Assembly (NCBI RefSeq): GCF_903819335.1
Contig: NZ_CAIJDE010000034.1
Coordinates: 372,001-436,000 of the forward strand
Direction of reading: 5' to 3'
From: Flavobacterium panici
GTDB taxonomy: Bacteria > Bacteroidota > Bacteroidia > Flavobacteriales > Flavobacteriaceae
Length of the DNA: 64,000 nt
Shown piece by piece: positions 16,759 through 26,054 of this stretch. The translations under genes and the position numbers were made by a program. Position 1 is the stretch's first letter, and every line of letters begins with the position of its first letter. The notes under the pieces are model-generated. The model ran no database searches and was not told where the DNA came from. It saw only the letters and a list, made by a program, of their open reading frames with translations.

Positions 16759-18335
16759 GACTCTATGTTTTCGTCCTCATCTTCTTCATCTTCTTCATCT
16801 TCATCTTCATCTTCCTCAGTTAAATCTTCAATAGGAATGATTTCGACTTTTAAAATATCTAATAATTTTAAAAGCTTAGTTATTCCGTTTTGGTTTAAAG
16901 GGAAAAAATCTTCATAAGATGTGTTTTTCTCTATTTCTTCAAATATAGAATCTTCCTCATCTTTGAAAACATCAATCCATAGGTAAAAAACTACTTTGTT
17001 TATGAACTCTTCAAAGTTAATCTCGCTTTTGTTGTCGGCTTTTATGAAATAGTTTCCAATACATTTGTCTTGCCCTAAATTGGAATTTGTTTTAATTCGG
17101 GCATTTACTTTTTTGATAAAATCGATCCAACTAAAATAGCCATTATTAATTTTAATTATGTAATTGAAGGAGTCATTTGATGATCCATCCTCATTTATTG
17201 GTTCGTAATTTATTGGAACATATTCCCAATTCCATCTTCTTTTAAATGCACTGTCCATAGGAAAAAGTGATTGATCTGAAGTATTCATTGATGCTAGAAT
17301 ATTTAAGTTTTCAGGTAGCATTATTTTACCATCACTAATTCCTTTACAAGTCGGAGGTAATACATTCTGTAGGTAAGATTTTAAATCTAAGGAAGGAGAG
17401 ATTGAATATTCACTCTGTCTGTCTAGGATCTGAAATATATCGCCAAATATTTCTGCGCAATTACCTCTGTTGATTTCTTCAATAGCAAGATAAAAATCCA
17501 AATGAGGATTTAACCAGGCATTTGTATAAATTTTCGTAAAAACCTCAGGAACAAAAGAATATGTGATATTTCCATCTTTGTCTGATGTTGGTTTATATCC
17601 TCCAACAAAAGATACATAATCATAATCAGGATGAAATGTAATTCTTTCTTTCTGTTCTTCTGGAATTTGTTTTAAAACTGTTTCAATCTTGAATGACTTT
17701 CCAGAACCAGGGGCACCGTAGTAAATTTTTTGTAATAAGTTTGCTCTCGTTACAGTTGCGGGAGTGCTTGAATTTAATAATTCAATTAGTCTATGAGACT
17801 TAGTAAATGTTATTGCAATACCTGCAATGTATGATGTACTTTCATTAACAACATTTGCTAAATTTAAAACTGGTGAAACAAAAAAATCTCCTCTGTTTAT
17901 CGTTTTACTGCCATACCACCAATTATAATCTGCTAAAAATAGTTTAAAGTAAGCTCTATCTTCATCATCTTGAAAATATGCATCAATAATTGTTAAAAGA
18001 TCTTCTGGAATTTCTTTAGTTTTTTTTATTTCAACAGTTGATTCTTTGGAAATTTGTAAAATATTATAGATTTCTTTATACTTAAATAAGGCCGTCAAAT
18101 AATCATAGAAATAAGAAGCTATAAAAAACCATTGATTTGGGAATGGGATTTTAAGCCCTTTAGGGGTTATAATTGTAGATGTAAATCTATCATAAGTAAT
18201 TCGATCGGTTGTTCCGTGTAAAATTTGAGAAAATTCTCTTTTAAAATCTTCCGAAAGGATAAATTCTGAGTTATTGTATTTTAGACATTCAGCTTTTGCA
18301 AGTTGTCCCAATTTATTCAAGTCTTGTAAAATCAT
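16755..18335 (-). CDS. McrB-like AAA+ GTPase/ATPase restriction subunit (526 aa)
   Basis: The NTPase motor of an McrBC/LlaJI-type restriction enzyme. A 200-residue N-terminal region, presumably for target recognition, precedes Walker A YYGAPGSGKSF near 204. FHPDYDYVSFVGGYKP follows. FYLAIEEINRGNCAEIFGD near 285 is the Walker B region with the EINRG motif typical of McrB. MNTSDQSLFPMDSAFKRRW near 348 is the sensor and arginine region. The C-terminus ends in a run of Glu and Asp over about 20 residues. It overlaps both neighbours by four bases, implying translational coupling. Confidence 0.88.
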   Translation of the reverse strand: MILQDLNKLGQLAKAECLKYNNSEFILSEDFKREFSQILHGTTDRITYDRFTSTIITPKGLKIPFPNQWFFIASYFYDYLTALFKYKEIYNILQISKESTVEIKKTKEIPEDLLTIIDAYFQDDEDRAYFKLFLADYNWWYGSKTINRGDFFVSPVLNLANVVNESTSYIAGIAITFTKSHRLIELLNSSTPATVTRANLLQKIYYGAPGSGKSFKIETVLKQIPEEQKERITFHPDYDYVSFVGGYKPTSDKDGNITYSFVPEVFTKIYTNAWLNPHLDFYLAIEEINRGNCAEIFGDIFQILDRQSEYSISPSLDLKSYLQNVLPPTCKGISDGKIMLPENLNILASMNTSDQSLFPMDSAFKRRWNWEYVPINYEPINEDGSSNDSFNYIIKINNGYFSWIDFIKKVNARIKTNSNLGQDKCIGNYFIKADNKSEINFEEFINKVVFYLWIDVFKDEEDSIFEEIEKNTSYEDFFPLNQNGITKLLKLLDILKVEIIPIEDLTEEDEDEDEEDEEDEDENIES

Positions 18336-19588
18336 AAAAGTTGTTTTTTAATTTCATTAAAAATAGTTTGAATAACAGGAACTGAAACACTATTTCCAAA
18401 TTGTTTGTAAGACTGATTGTCTGATACAGGAATAATAAAGTTGTCAGGATATCCTTGTAAATTTGCAGCTTCCCTAGGTGTTAACTTCCTTGGGTTTTTA
18501 TTTTTTTGTTCAATCAAAATCTCGCTACCATCTTTATAATATCTTGCTGATATAGTACTTGTGTAATTAGAATCTGTGGTGAAAGAAGAAAAACCAAAAC
18601 CATTTCCTTTTTCTCCATGTTCTTTTCTTCTTCTAATATGACCCGCATAAAGTTTATCCGAAATAGTGTATTTCGGATCTACATTATTGGAAAGTATGTC
18701 ACCAACTTTTGTTTTTTTAACTTTTGAGATATCTTTAGAATCAAAAATAATATTTTCATTTTCATCAATTCCCAAAGGAAATTTGAATTCTCTTTTACTT
18801 TCTTTAAGCCAAGCTACAATAAAGATACGTTCTCTGTTTTGAGGTAATCCAAAATTTTTAGAATTTAAAACTTCTTTTTCAACATTATATCCTAAATCAT
18901 CAAAGGTTCTCAAAATGGTCTTTAAAGTATTTCCTTTATCATGGTTTTTTAATCCTTTTACATTTTCAAGAAAAATAACTTTGATTGGGTTTCCGTTTTC
19001 AATTCTTTTATTGATGATATCGGCAACATCAAAAAACAAAGTTCCTCTTGTATCTTCAAATCCTTTTTTCAAACCGGCATGTGAAAAAGGTTGGCATGGA
19101 AAACCTCCACATAAAACATCAAATTCTTTAGGGATATACATTTTTGTACTATCTTTTGTAATATCACCAAAAGGTGTCTCTCCAAAGTTTGCACGATAAG
19201 TAATTTGTGAAAACTTATCCCATTCACTTGTGAATATACATTTTCCTCCAAGATTTTGTAATGCCATTCTAAATCCACCTATTCCTGCAAAAAGATCAAT
19301 AAATTTGAATTCGTAATTTTCCGGAGTAGGAAAAGGAACATTTTCTACTTCAAAAAGTAATTGTTGTATGGCAGTATCTTCAAGTATGTTTAACTTTTCT
19401 TCTTCATTTTTGTATTCAACGATTTGTTTTAAGTACTCGGTAGCTTCTTCTTCAAAATGATCTTTAACTCCATTGTGATAATTATGCAGATAATGGGTCA
19501 CAACAGCTTTTCTATTATCGTCTTCTTCAACAAAACGAATTTTAAATTTTTTACCGTCAAATTCATCAATTGATATTTTCTCTTTCAT
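18332..19588 (-). CDS. DNA (cytosine-5)-methyltransferase (418 aa)
   Basis: The modification enzyme of the island. C5-methylase motifs occur in order: motif I FIDLFAGIGGFRMAL near 97, motif IV GGFPCQPFSHAG near 160 with the catalytic Cys, motif VI VIFLENVKGL, motif VIII QNRERIFIVAW, and motifs IX/X RKLTPREAANLQGYPD and YKQFGNSVSVPV. About 95 residues precede motif I, which is longer than usual. The recognition sequence cannot be read. It overlaps the controller gene and the McrB-like gene by four bases each. Confidence 0.95.
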   Translation of the reverse strand: MKEKISIDEFDGKKFKIRFVEEDDNRKAVVTHYLHNYHNGVKDHFEEEATEYLKQIVEYKNEEEKLNILEDTAIQQLLFEVENVPFPTPENYEFKFIDLFAGIGGFRMALQNLGGKCIFTSEWDKFSQITYRANFGETPFGDITKDSTKMYIPKEFDVLCGGFPCQPFSHAGLKKGFEDTRGTLFFDVADIINKRIENGNPIKVIFLENVKGLKNHDKGNTLKTILRTFDDLGYNVEKEVLNSKNFGLPQNRERIFIVAWLKESKREFKFPLGIDENENIIFDSKDISKVKKTKVGDILSNNVDPKYTISDKLYAGHIRRRKEHGEKGNGFGFSSFTTDSNYTSTISARYYKDGSEILIEQKNKNPRKLTPREAANLQGYPDNFIIPVSDNQSYKQFGNSVSVPVIQTIFNEIKKQLL

Positions 19589-19806
19589 TTTTTAAAATTC
19601 TTATCATTAAAAAAAGCTCCAAAATCAGTATTAAGAGCTGTGATTATTTTTTCTATAATTTCTATTGAAACATTTCGCTGACCTTTTTCAATATCTGAAA
19701 TGTAGTTTCTGTCAACGTTAGAAATATTGGCTAAATACTCAATTGAGTATCCTTTTTGTTCTCGAAGTTCTTTGACTTTGAATCCGAATTTTTCCTTGAT
19801 ATTCAT
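19585..19806 (-). CDS. XRE-family controller protein (73 aa)
   Basis: A small DNA-binding protein consisting of one helix-turn-helix: VKELREQKGYSIEYLANISNVDRNYISDIEKGQRNVSIEIIEKI. Size, family and position as first gene of the restriction-modification operon match C proteins, which delay nuclease expression until methylation is established. A 14-base tandem repeat lies directly upstream. It overlaps the methylase start by four bases. Confidence 0.88.
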   Translation of the reverse strand: MNIKEKFGFKVKELREQKGYSIEYLANISNVDRNYISDIEKGQRNVSIEIIEKIITALNTDFGAFFNDKNFKK

Positions 19807-19827
19807 AGTTTATAAAAGTAGGTTCGT

Positions 19828-19856
19828 GCGTACAATTGACCCGCGTACAATTGACC
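19828..19856. promoter_or_regulatory. Tandem operator-like repeat upstream of the controller gene
   Basis: GCGTACAATTGACC occurs at 19828-19841 and again at 19843-19856, a period of 15 bases. Each copy contains the palindrome CAATTG. The pair begins 22 bases before the controller ATG, where C-protein operators sit. A weaker third GCGTACAA is at 19928-19935. Confidence 0.55.
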
Positions 19857-19937
19857 TCATTCTGAAATAGTTTTCAACTTGATTATTAACTTTTTTGAAG
19901 TATGAAATTTAGTTTCAAGATTTAGAAGCGTACAAAT

Positions 19938-19986
19938 CTTTGTCGAGTTTCTAGTGCGATTCCTCGTTCCTCGGAATGACAAACTG
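19938..19986. repeat. Half of a GTCATTTCGA-family REP at the island edge
   Basis: The sequence ATCTTTGTCGAGTTTCTAGTGCGATTCC..GGAATGACAAAC matches the right half of the elements at 38823-38926 and 41331-41434. The expected left half, beginning TTGTCATTCC, is missing on the island side. Confidence 0.65.
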
Positions 19987-20002
19987 TGGGGATAATTTTT
20001 AC

Positions 20003-22465
20003 TTACTTCTCCTTCTTCCCCCACTTAATCTTCATTTTTCCTTCATCATCAACGGCAAGTAAATGAAGCACAATACCACGCTCACGAACAGCATCGCGTT
20101 CGGCTTTGCTGGCGAGTTTGGCGTCGTTTTTAGAATTTCTTAATGGGATTGTCAGGGCGAGATTGGTGCCTCGGCCGAAAGAATAAATTCCGTCAACATC
20201 GATATTTAGGACGCTTGAACTTATGGTTAAATTATTTACGTCGATTTGTTCTCCGCGCATGTTGAGGTTTCCGGATAAATCGCTGAAAGTGATGTTCTTG
20301 ACATCGCGAAACGGAAAAGCAAATTTTCCCACTTTTACAATTGGTTCAAAGTTGAGCAATGCACCTTGATTGACGGTGAAATTCAGTTTTCCATGCATCG
20401 AATTGGTTATTAATTCGCCACGGCTGTTGATAAAACCGCTTACGTTTGCCGTGCTTGTCAATCTTCCTTTTATGTTATTTGGATTAAAAGACGTGATCCC
20501 GAAGTTGTTGAACGATTTCAAAAAACTCGCAATATCAACTCTGTTTACCTGTGCATTTGAACTGAAAGCATAGTTTTTCCCGCTTGGCAACACTTCACTG
20601 TTAAAAGTGATGCTTCCGCCGGAAGTCTGCAGCGAACCATTTTTTATGACCAATTTAGAATTCAACATTGAGATTGTTGCTCTGGTATTGGTTGCGGTTA
20701 GCTTGTTGTAATTGATTTTATCTGCTTTAATGTCAATTACCACAATGCAATTTTCGATTACGTTTCGCAAATGATTGGAAATCGTCGTTCTTTTATTGTT
20801 TTTAAGTGCAGCTTTCTTTTTTTGCGAAGTAGCCAAAACGCCCAAAAATTGTTTAAGATCAATATTAGGACAATAAATGTTCCAGTTTACGACCATTTTT
20901 TCGGGAGCATCGTAATAGAGGTTTAGAAAATTATCGATTTTTCCGTCTATAAAAATGGTGTTCTTTTTATGTTTGTAGGCAATTTGTTTAATGAATAAAG
21001 CTTTCTCGGTAAAATCAAGATGAATATTGGTTTTTACGGCCTGAATATTTTTCGGAATATAATGAAACGAAGCATCATCAACATCGACATTTCCTATAAA
21101 CCTTGGCTTGGTAATGTACAAATCGACAATATCAAACTGAAATTTTAACTTGGCTTTGGCGTGGCCTTCTTCAAAATGAATCCACTTTTCGTTGCTTACC
21201 TGATTAAGTCTTTCAATATCAAAATCAGAACTTACGTTTCCGGTTGCGATGGGTTTTTCGAGATTGCTAATTACAACTTGCGGAATGGAAAGCGGAATGT
21301 TTTCATATTCTCCCGAAAATCGGGTTAAAATTACAGCCGAATTCGGATCGTTAAATCCGTCTTTTGGTTTGAAATTATTCGTAAAAATCCCTCTGAAACT
21401 ACATTTATCAATTCGTCCGTCGGGAATGGTGAGTTCGTTGTTTTTGGCTACAGCCTGAACCACAATTTTAGGATCATCATGAACATTCAAATCGCCTTTT
21501 AAATCACAGTTTACATCGATTGGTTTTTTCAAATCAAACCGATTCAGTTTCGAACTTATATTTCCAGACAATAAATTAGAAGCATTGCTCCATAAAATAC
21601 GAGTATTGATATTGATTCCAAAAAGAGAATTGGTTTTGCCAATATTGAAATAAGCCACAATATCAAAGGAATCAGAACCAATTTTTAGGTTTTTGGTCGA
21701 AACATCAATTTTTTGCTTGTCGGCTTTATAAGTAAGAGACAAAGTTCCTTTGAGTTCTTTTTGTTTGGCAAAACTTCCGTGGACGGTATTAAAAGCTAAA
21801 CTGTTTATTTGAGTATCGATAAACAAATCGGTATTCCAGTCGTCTCCGTCATAATCAACTTTTGATTTTAAGCTGTGAACATCAAAATCAAACAATTTAT
21901 TTCCAAGCTGATTATCTATAATAATATGAACATCGCTGAGGTCGATTTCGTCAATCGTGGTTTCGGGTTTTGATTTGTTTTCGGGAGATTTTTTCTTTTT
22001 CGGTTTAAAAATATCAGAGTTTGTATAACCGTCTTTAGTTTTGTAAATATAAATATCGGCGTCGTTAATCAGGATTTTATGAATGTTGACTTCATTTTGC
22101 AACAAACTCCAAACATTTAAACGTGCTTCAATTTCCTGTGCTTTCAGTAAAGTATGATGGTGCGTATTCCATTTATTGTCCTTGAGTTCGACATGTTTTA
22201 AGGCCAAAGTAAAATTAGGGAAACCGGTTAAAAACTTATATTGAAAATCGCCAATATGAAACTTTCCGTTTATATTCTCATTAATCTTGGTATTGATCTT
22301 AGCAATAATCTCGGTTTTATTCCGGTTGAAGTAAATTGATAATCCTCCACAAGCCAATAAAAGCAATCCAATTAGTATCAGAATAAAAATACCAAAACGT
22401 TTGGCGTATTTTTTAAAATGAACCGACTGGAAAAATGTTTTTATTTTGTGTAAAGTTTCCTTCAT
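20003..22465 (-). CDS. AsmA-family membrane-anchored protein (820 aa)
   Basis: A single N-terminal transmembrane helix (FGIFILILIGLLLLACGGLS) anchors a large periplasmic, beta-rich protein. The opening, with NENINGKFHIGDFQYKFLTGFPNFTLALKHVEL, and the C-terminal TISSSVLNIDVDGIYSFGRGTNLALTIPL are typical of the AsmA/TamB-like bridge proteins involved in lipid transport between membranes. It ends with a basic tail (KWGKKEK). It is monocistronic, with no envelope operon around it, so the specific role is open. Confidence 0.85.
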   Translation of the reverse strand: MKETLHKIKTFFQSVHFKKYAKRFGIFILILIGLLLLACGGLSIYFNRNKTEIIAKINTKINENINGKFHIGDFQYKFLTGFPNFTLALKHVELKDNKWNTHHHTLLKAQEIEARLNVWSLLQNEVNIHKILINDADIYIYKTKDGYTNSDIFKPKKKKSPENKSKPETTIDEIDLSDVHIIIDNQLGNKLFDFDVHSLKSKVDYDGDDWNTDLFIDTQINSLAFNTVHGSFAKQKELKGTLSLTYKADKQKIDVSTKNLKIGSDSFDIVAYFNIGKTNSLFGININTRILWSNASNLLSGNISSKLNRFDLKKPIDVNCDLKGDLNVHDDPKIVVQAVAKNNELTIPDGRIDKCSFRGIFTNNFKPKDGFNDPNSAVILTRFSGEYENIPLSIPQVVISNLEKPIATGNVSSDFDIERLNQVSNEKWIHFEEGHAKAKLKFQFDIVDLYITKPRFIGNVDVDDASFHYIPKNIQAVKTNIHLDFTEKALFIKQIAYKHKKNTIFIDGKIDNFLNLYYDAPEKMVVNWNIYCPNIDLKQFLGVLATSQKKKAALKNNKRTTISNHLRNVIENCIVVIDIKADKINYNKLTATNTRATISMLNSKLVIKNGSLQTSGGSITFNSEVLPSGKNYAFSSNAQVNRVDIASFLKSFNNFGITSFNPNNIKGRLTSTANVSGFINSRGELITNSMHGKLNFTVNQGALLNFEPIVKVGKFAFPFRDVKNITFSDLSGNLNMRGEQIDVNNLTISSSVLNIDVDGIYSFGRGTNLALTIPLRNSKNDAKLASKAERDAVRERGIVLHLLAVDDEGKMKIKWGKKEK

Positions 22466-22626
22466 TTTGTGTGGATTTTACGGACTAATAAAGATAAGTA
22501 TAAAAAACGACTTTCTTTACGATAGTTAGAGCTTGTAAATAAAGAACATGTGAATGTTATAATAATTGACGATACATTTATAATCAAAACTAATTTGGGA
22601 ATGGTGTATGATTTGTTTTTAATTTT

Positions 22627-22634
22627 TAACTTTG
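22627..22634 (+). promoter_or_regulatory. Promoter -7 box for trxA
   Basis: TAACTTTG is an exact TAnnTTTG match 72 bases before the thioredoxin ATG. A TTTG occurs at 22594-22597, a longer spacing than usual. The rest of the 22466-22705 gap shows nothing recognisable. Confidence 0.45.
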
Positions 22635-22705
22635 TACCTCAGTTTTGAAGTATTTAAAAAGTCTCCCGAGACCAAAGCTGAGAATAACTTTAAAGAAAAA
22701 TAATT

Positions 22706-23023
22706 ATGGCATTAGCAATAACAGATGCTACTTTTGACGAAGTAGTTTTAAAATCAGATAAACCAGTAATGGTAGATTTTTGGGCAGCATGGTGCGGTCC
22801 TTGTAGAATGGTTGGTCCAATCATTGACCAATTAAGCGAAGAATATGCAGGTAAAGTTGTGGTTGGTAAAGTAGATGTAGATGCTAACCAGGAATTTGCT
22901 GCTAAATATGGTGTGCGTAACATACCAACCGTTTTGGTGTTTCAAAATGGTGAAGTAGTAGGAAAACAAGTAGGAGTTGCTCCGAAACAAGCCTACGCTG
23001 ACAGCTTAGACGCTTTGTTGTAA
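22706..23023 (+). CDS. trxA: Thioredoxin (105 aa)
   Basis: A cytoplasmic thiol-disulfide reductant with the classical active site [16 protein letters not shown] (Cys near 32 and 35). The cis-Pro region [19 protein letters not shown] and full family length are present. It is monocistronic and closed by a strong terminator. Confidence 0.97.
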   Translation: MALAITDATFDEVVLKSDKPVMVDFWAAWCGPCRMVGPIIDQLSEEYAGKVVVGKVDVDANQEFAAKYGVRNIPTVLVFQNGEVVGKQVGVAPKQAYADSLDALL

Positions 23024-23044
23024 TCGTAAGATTATGATTTATAT

Positions 23045-23076
23045 AAAAAAGGCCTGATTTTTTCAGGCCTTTTTTA
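23045..23076. terminator. Terminator hairpin after trxA
   Basis: AAAAAAGGCCTGA, short T loop, TCAGGCCTTTTTT. It follows trxA by about 20 bases and can act on both strands. Confidence 0.88.
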
Positions 23077-23098
23077 TTGTTTAAATATTTGACAAGTT

Positions 23099-23221
23099 TT
23101 TTTGCCACGAATTTCCCGAATTTCCACGAATTATAATTTTAATAACAACTTGCATAGACAATTTTTTGAGCATAAAAACAAGAAAAAAATTCGTGAAAAT
23201 TCGTGAAATTCGTGGCAAACT
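23099..23221. repeat. REP-like inverted repeat, CACGAATT family
   Basis: TTGCCACGAATTTCCCGAATTTCC at the left pairs with GAAAATTCGTGAAATTCGTGGC at the right around a 70-base spacer. It lies between trxA and the convergent kinase gene. Confidence 0.8.
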
Positions 23222-23223
23222 TT

Positions 23224-25299
23224 TTAGAATATAATCGTAAAAGTTGTTCCGAAATCTGGTTTTGAAGAGACTTCAATTTTGCAATTGATTGCCGTTGCGA
23301 GATCCCGAATTAAATGCAATCCTAAACCGGATTTGATTCCTATAACTTCAGAATCGTCATAAAGAGCTTTGAATTTTTCCTGATTTCCGCCCGCACCGTT
23401 ATCGGTTATAGAAAGAAAAATTTGGTTGTTTTCCTGCCAGGCTTTCCATATTATTTTGGGGTTTTCTCTTTTATCAAGCGCTTTTATGGCGTTTCCGGTT
23501 AAGTTTCTTATAATCGTTTTCAGGTAATTTTCATCTGTAGTAAGAATAATGCTTTCCGGATTTTCAAACAAAATTGAAATGTTCTCATTGCTCGAAAAAT
23601 GCTTTTGTATTTCATCAAAAATAGCATCCACCGGAATTTCTTTAAAATGAGGTTTGAAGTTTTCCATCTGGCCTTTACTCCAAAGCAAAATGTCTTCCAT
23701 AGAAGTTAGTAAATTTTCGGCTCCCGAAATTACTTTGGTCTGCATTCTCGCAGCCGTTTCTTCGTCAATTAATTCAGGATTTTCTGTTTGAAGATGTAAA
23801 AAATGAATCAAATTAGAAACCGGACTTCTTAAGTCATGATTTAAAATGCTAAAGAATCTCGCTTTAATTTTATTGGCTTCGTCTAATTCCTGATTTAAAA
23901 CCTGTAATTTTTGATTGGTTTTTTTTCTGTTTTGATTTTGGTTGAATAATAACAATCCGATAATTGCAACCAACGCTAATCCTGAAATTAAATACAATCG
24001 TTGTTTTTTAGCTTCGTCAATCTGGATGTTTTTAATTGTGTTTTCAGTCGAAAGGTTGTTGATTTTTTGCTGTTTGGTTTTATTTTGATAACGGGCTTCG
24101 GCATTTGCAATACTTTGTTTCGCCGATTCGTGCATCATTTCGTCGTTGTACTTGCTATAGATTTCGTTATAATGAAACGCTTCTTCCCAAAGTCCCAGCG
24201 CAGCATAACTTTGAGAGAGTTTTTTATTTATAGTAACAAAGAATTCTTTGTCATAATTTAAAGCATTTACCGATGCTTTTTTCAAGGTTTCAATCGCACT
24301 TTTATAATCTTTCTTTTCATACAAAACTCTTCCCATTATTGTATTGGCTTCCATCAGAATTTCTTCATCTGTAGATTTTTGTCCAAATAGAACAGCTTTT
24401 TTAGCATAATAATAAGCAGTATTCGTTTGACCCTGATCAGCATAAAATTTAGACATACTTTGATTCGCAAAACTTAAGTTGAGAAACAAAGAATCTTTTG
24501 CAGTGGGATACGTATAAATTAACTTGTAATATTTTTTAACGCTGTCGGTTTTTTTCTGCGCGGCAAAACACTGCATATAATAATTGCATGAAAAGGCACT
24601 AATATATGGAGAGGTTTTTATATAAGGTCTTGCTTCATTCAGGTATTCGATTGCTTTGTTAAATTGTTTCATTTTAACGTAAGCACTTGCAATCTGACAA
24701 TAGGAAACGCCAATATTTTCGGTATTGGCAACGCTTTTCACAAGCAGTTTTTTATAATTGATCGCTTTTAACTGATAATTAATAAAATTTTCATATTCAG
24801 AATAATCAAGATAATATTCTCCTAAACTTCCGTTTAAAACGGCCTGCGTATACGTGTTTTTGGTAGTGTCGAGTACTTGTTTGATATACGCTATTAATTT
24901 TTTTCTTTTGGAAGTTTCATTAAGTGCATAATAAGCATAATTAAGACGCATTAAAGCCGAAGTTTCGTTTTTAAGATGCTTTACTTTTTGAGCATATTTC
25001 AGGGCAAGTTCATAATTTTCTGCTGCTTTTTTGCTTTGATTATTGTTGAATTCGTAAGCGTTTCCTTTTAAAAAATAAAACCTTGATTTATAAGCCAGAT
25101 GATCTCCGGAAAGTTGAATTCCTTTTTGTGAAACAATTAGCAGTTTTGGATAATCTTCTAAGTCTAAAATCTCGTTGGTGTATTTCAGCCAGGCTTTAAG
25201 TTTTTCGTTTCTGGTTTTAAGTCTTGCTAAATTAGGTTCCTGCTGCGCAAAAACAGAAATACTGATGAAGAACAAAAACAAAAATCCGACTTTTTTCAT
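23224..25299 (-). CDS. TPR-containing sensor histidine kinase (691 aa)
   Basis: A signal peptide (MKKVGFLFLFFISISVFAQ) is followed by about 350 residues of tetratricopeptide-like helix pairs in the periplasm. Then come one transmembrane helix near 430-450, a coiled-coil linker, and the kinase core. The phospho-acceptor motif is FFSILNHDLRSPVSNL. The ATPase domain shows IIRNLTGNAIKAL, SITDNGAGG and GLGLHLIRDLA. It starts directly after the LytTR regulator stop codon (TAGATG, no spacer), so the two are translationally linked partners. Confidence 0.9.
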   Translation of the reverse strand: MKKVGFLFLFFISISVFAQQEPNLARLKTRNEKLKAWLKYTNEILDLEDYPKLLIVSQKGIQLSGDHLAYKSRFYFLKGNAYEFNNNQSKKAAENYELALKYAQKVKHLKNETSALMRLNYAYYALNETSKRKKLIAYIKQVLDTTKNTYTQAVLNGSLGEYYLDYSEYENFINYQLKAINYKKLLVKSVANTENIGVSYCQIASAYVKMKQFNKAIEYLNEARPYIKTSPYISAFSCNYYMQCFAAQKKTDSVKKYYKLIYTYPTAKDSLFLNLSFANQSMSKFYADQGQTNTAYYYAKKAVLFGQKSTDEEILMEANTIMGRVLYEKKDYKSAIETLKKASVNALNYDKEFFVTINKKLSQSYAALGLWEEAFHYNEIYSKYNDEMMHESAKQSIANAEARYQNKTKQQKINNLSTENTIKNIQIDEAKKQRLYLISGLALVAIIGLLLFNQNQNRKKTNQKLQVLNQELDEANKIKARFFSILNHDLRSPVSNLIHFLHLQTENPELIDEETAARMQTKVISGAENLLTSMEDILLWSKGQMENFKPHFKEIPVDAIFDEIQKHFSSNENISILFENPESIILTTDENYLKTIIRNLTGNAIKALDKRENPKIIWKAWQENNQIFLSITDNGAGGNQEKFKALYDDSEVIGIKSGLGLHLIRDLATAINCKIEVSSKPDFGTTFTIIF

Positions 25300-26004
25300 C
25301 TAAATCAGGTTTAAGTTTTCTTTGTAACTTCTCCCAACCGGAATCGTGACATTATTGTTTAAAATGATTTCCGTAGAATTCATCTTCTGAATAAACTGTT
25401 TCTGAACGGCATAACTTCTGTGAATCCTTATAAACGATTGAAAATGATCTTCTTTTAAAAGATTTCCAATACTCGATAAAACGCAATGCCTTTTTTTATC
25501 GGTAATAATCAAAGTATAATCTTTTAAAGCTTCGAGATATAAAATTTCGTGAAGTTTAACTTTAGTCTGATCGTGGCCTTCTTTTATATAAATAGTATCA
25601 CCGCCAATGCTGGCTTCAAAAAGAGAAGCTTTTAGTTTAATTTCCATAAACTCTTCAATTCGGCTTACGGTTTGCGTAAAGCGATCCAGTTTTAAAGGTT
25701 TTACGATAAAGTCCAGCGTTTCTATTTGAAAACTTTCAACCGCATGTTCAGGATGTGCAGTAATAAAAACACAAACGGGAATCTCTAAAGCTTGTTTCCT
25801 GAATTCAATACCGTTTAAATCCGGCATATCAATATCCAGAAATAAGATATCAACTTTTTTTTCTTCGATAAACGGAAGCGCATCTTCAGCAGAATCAAAA
25901 ACACCTAAAATATCCAGAATCGGGAATTTTTTAGCAAAAGACAATACAGTAAGTCTGTCAATTTCGTCGTCATCAACAATAATACAAGAGTATTTTTTCA
26001 TCAT
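25300..26004 (-). CDS. LytTR-family response regulator (234 aa)
   Basis: The receiver domain shows IIVDDDEIDRL and the phospho-acceptor Asp in LFLDIDMPDLNG near 57, plus Lys in FIVKPLKLDRF. The C-terminal half is a LytTR DNA-binding domain: IYIKEGHDQTKVKLHEILYLEALKDY, FIRIHRSYAV and VTIPVGRSYKENL. Such regulators bind paired direct repeats, and a TGTCTATT pair lies just upstream. The first codons are MMKKY, so the start could be one codon later. The partner kinase follows. Confidence 0.92.
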   Translation of the reverse strand: MMKKYSCIIVDDDEIDRLTVLSFAKKFPILDILGVFDSAEDALPFIEEKKVDILFLDIDMPDLNGIEFRKQALEIPVCVFITAHPEHAVESFQIETLDFIVKPLKLDRFTQTVSRIEEFMEIKLKASLFEASIGGDTIYIKEGHDQTKVKLHEILYLEALKDYTLIITDKKRHCVLSSIGNLLKEDHFQSFIRIHRSYAVQKQFIQKMNSTEIILNNNVTIPVGRSYKENLNLI

Positions 26005-26026
26005 TCAAACTATGTTTTATGTCGTC

Positions 26027-26054
26027 TGTCTATTTAAAATGTTGTTTGTCTATT
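26027..26054. promoter_or_regulatory. Paired TGTCTATT direct repeats, possible LytTR site
   Basis: TGTCTATT occurs at 26027-26034 and 26047-26054, 20 bases apart, about two helical turns. The pair begins 23 bases before the LytTR regulator gene and lies between it and the divergent lipoprotein gene. Geometry fits LytTR operators; it has not been tested. Confidence 0.4.

Noticed and set aside
15085..18335. Plain methyl-dependent McrBC system
   Set aside because: An overlapping C5 methylase and controller gene fit a LlaJI/BsuMI-like system better, since McrBC would cut DNA methylated by its own neighbour if the site overlapped. This remains an inference.
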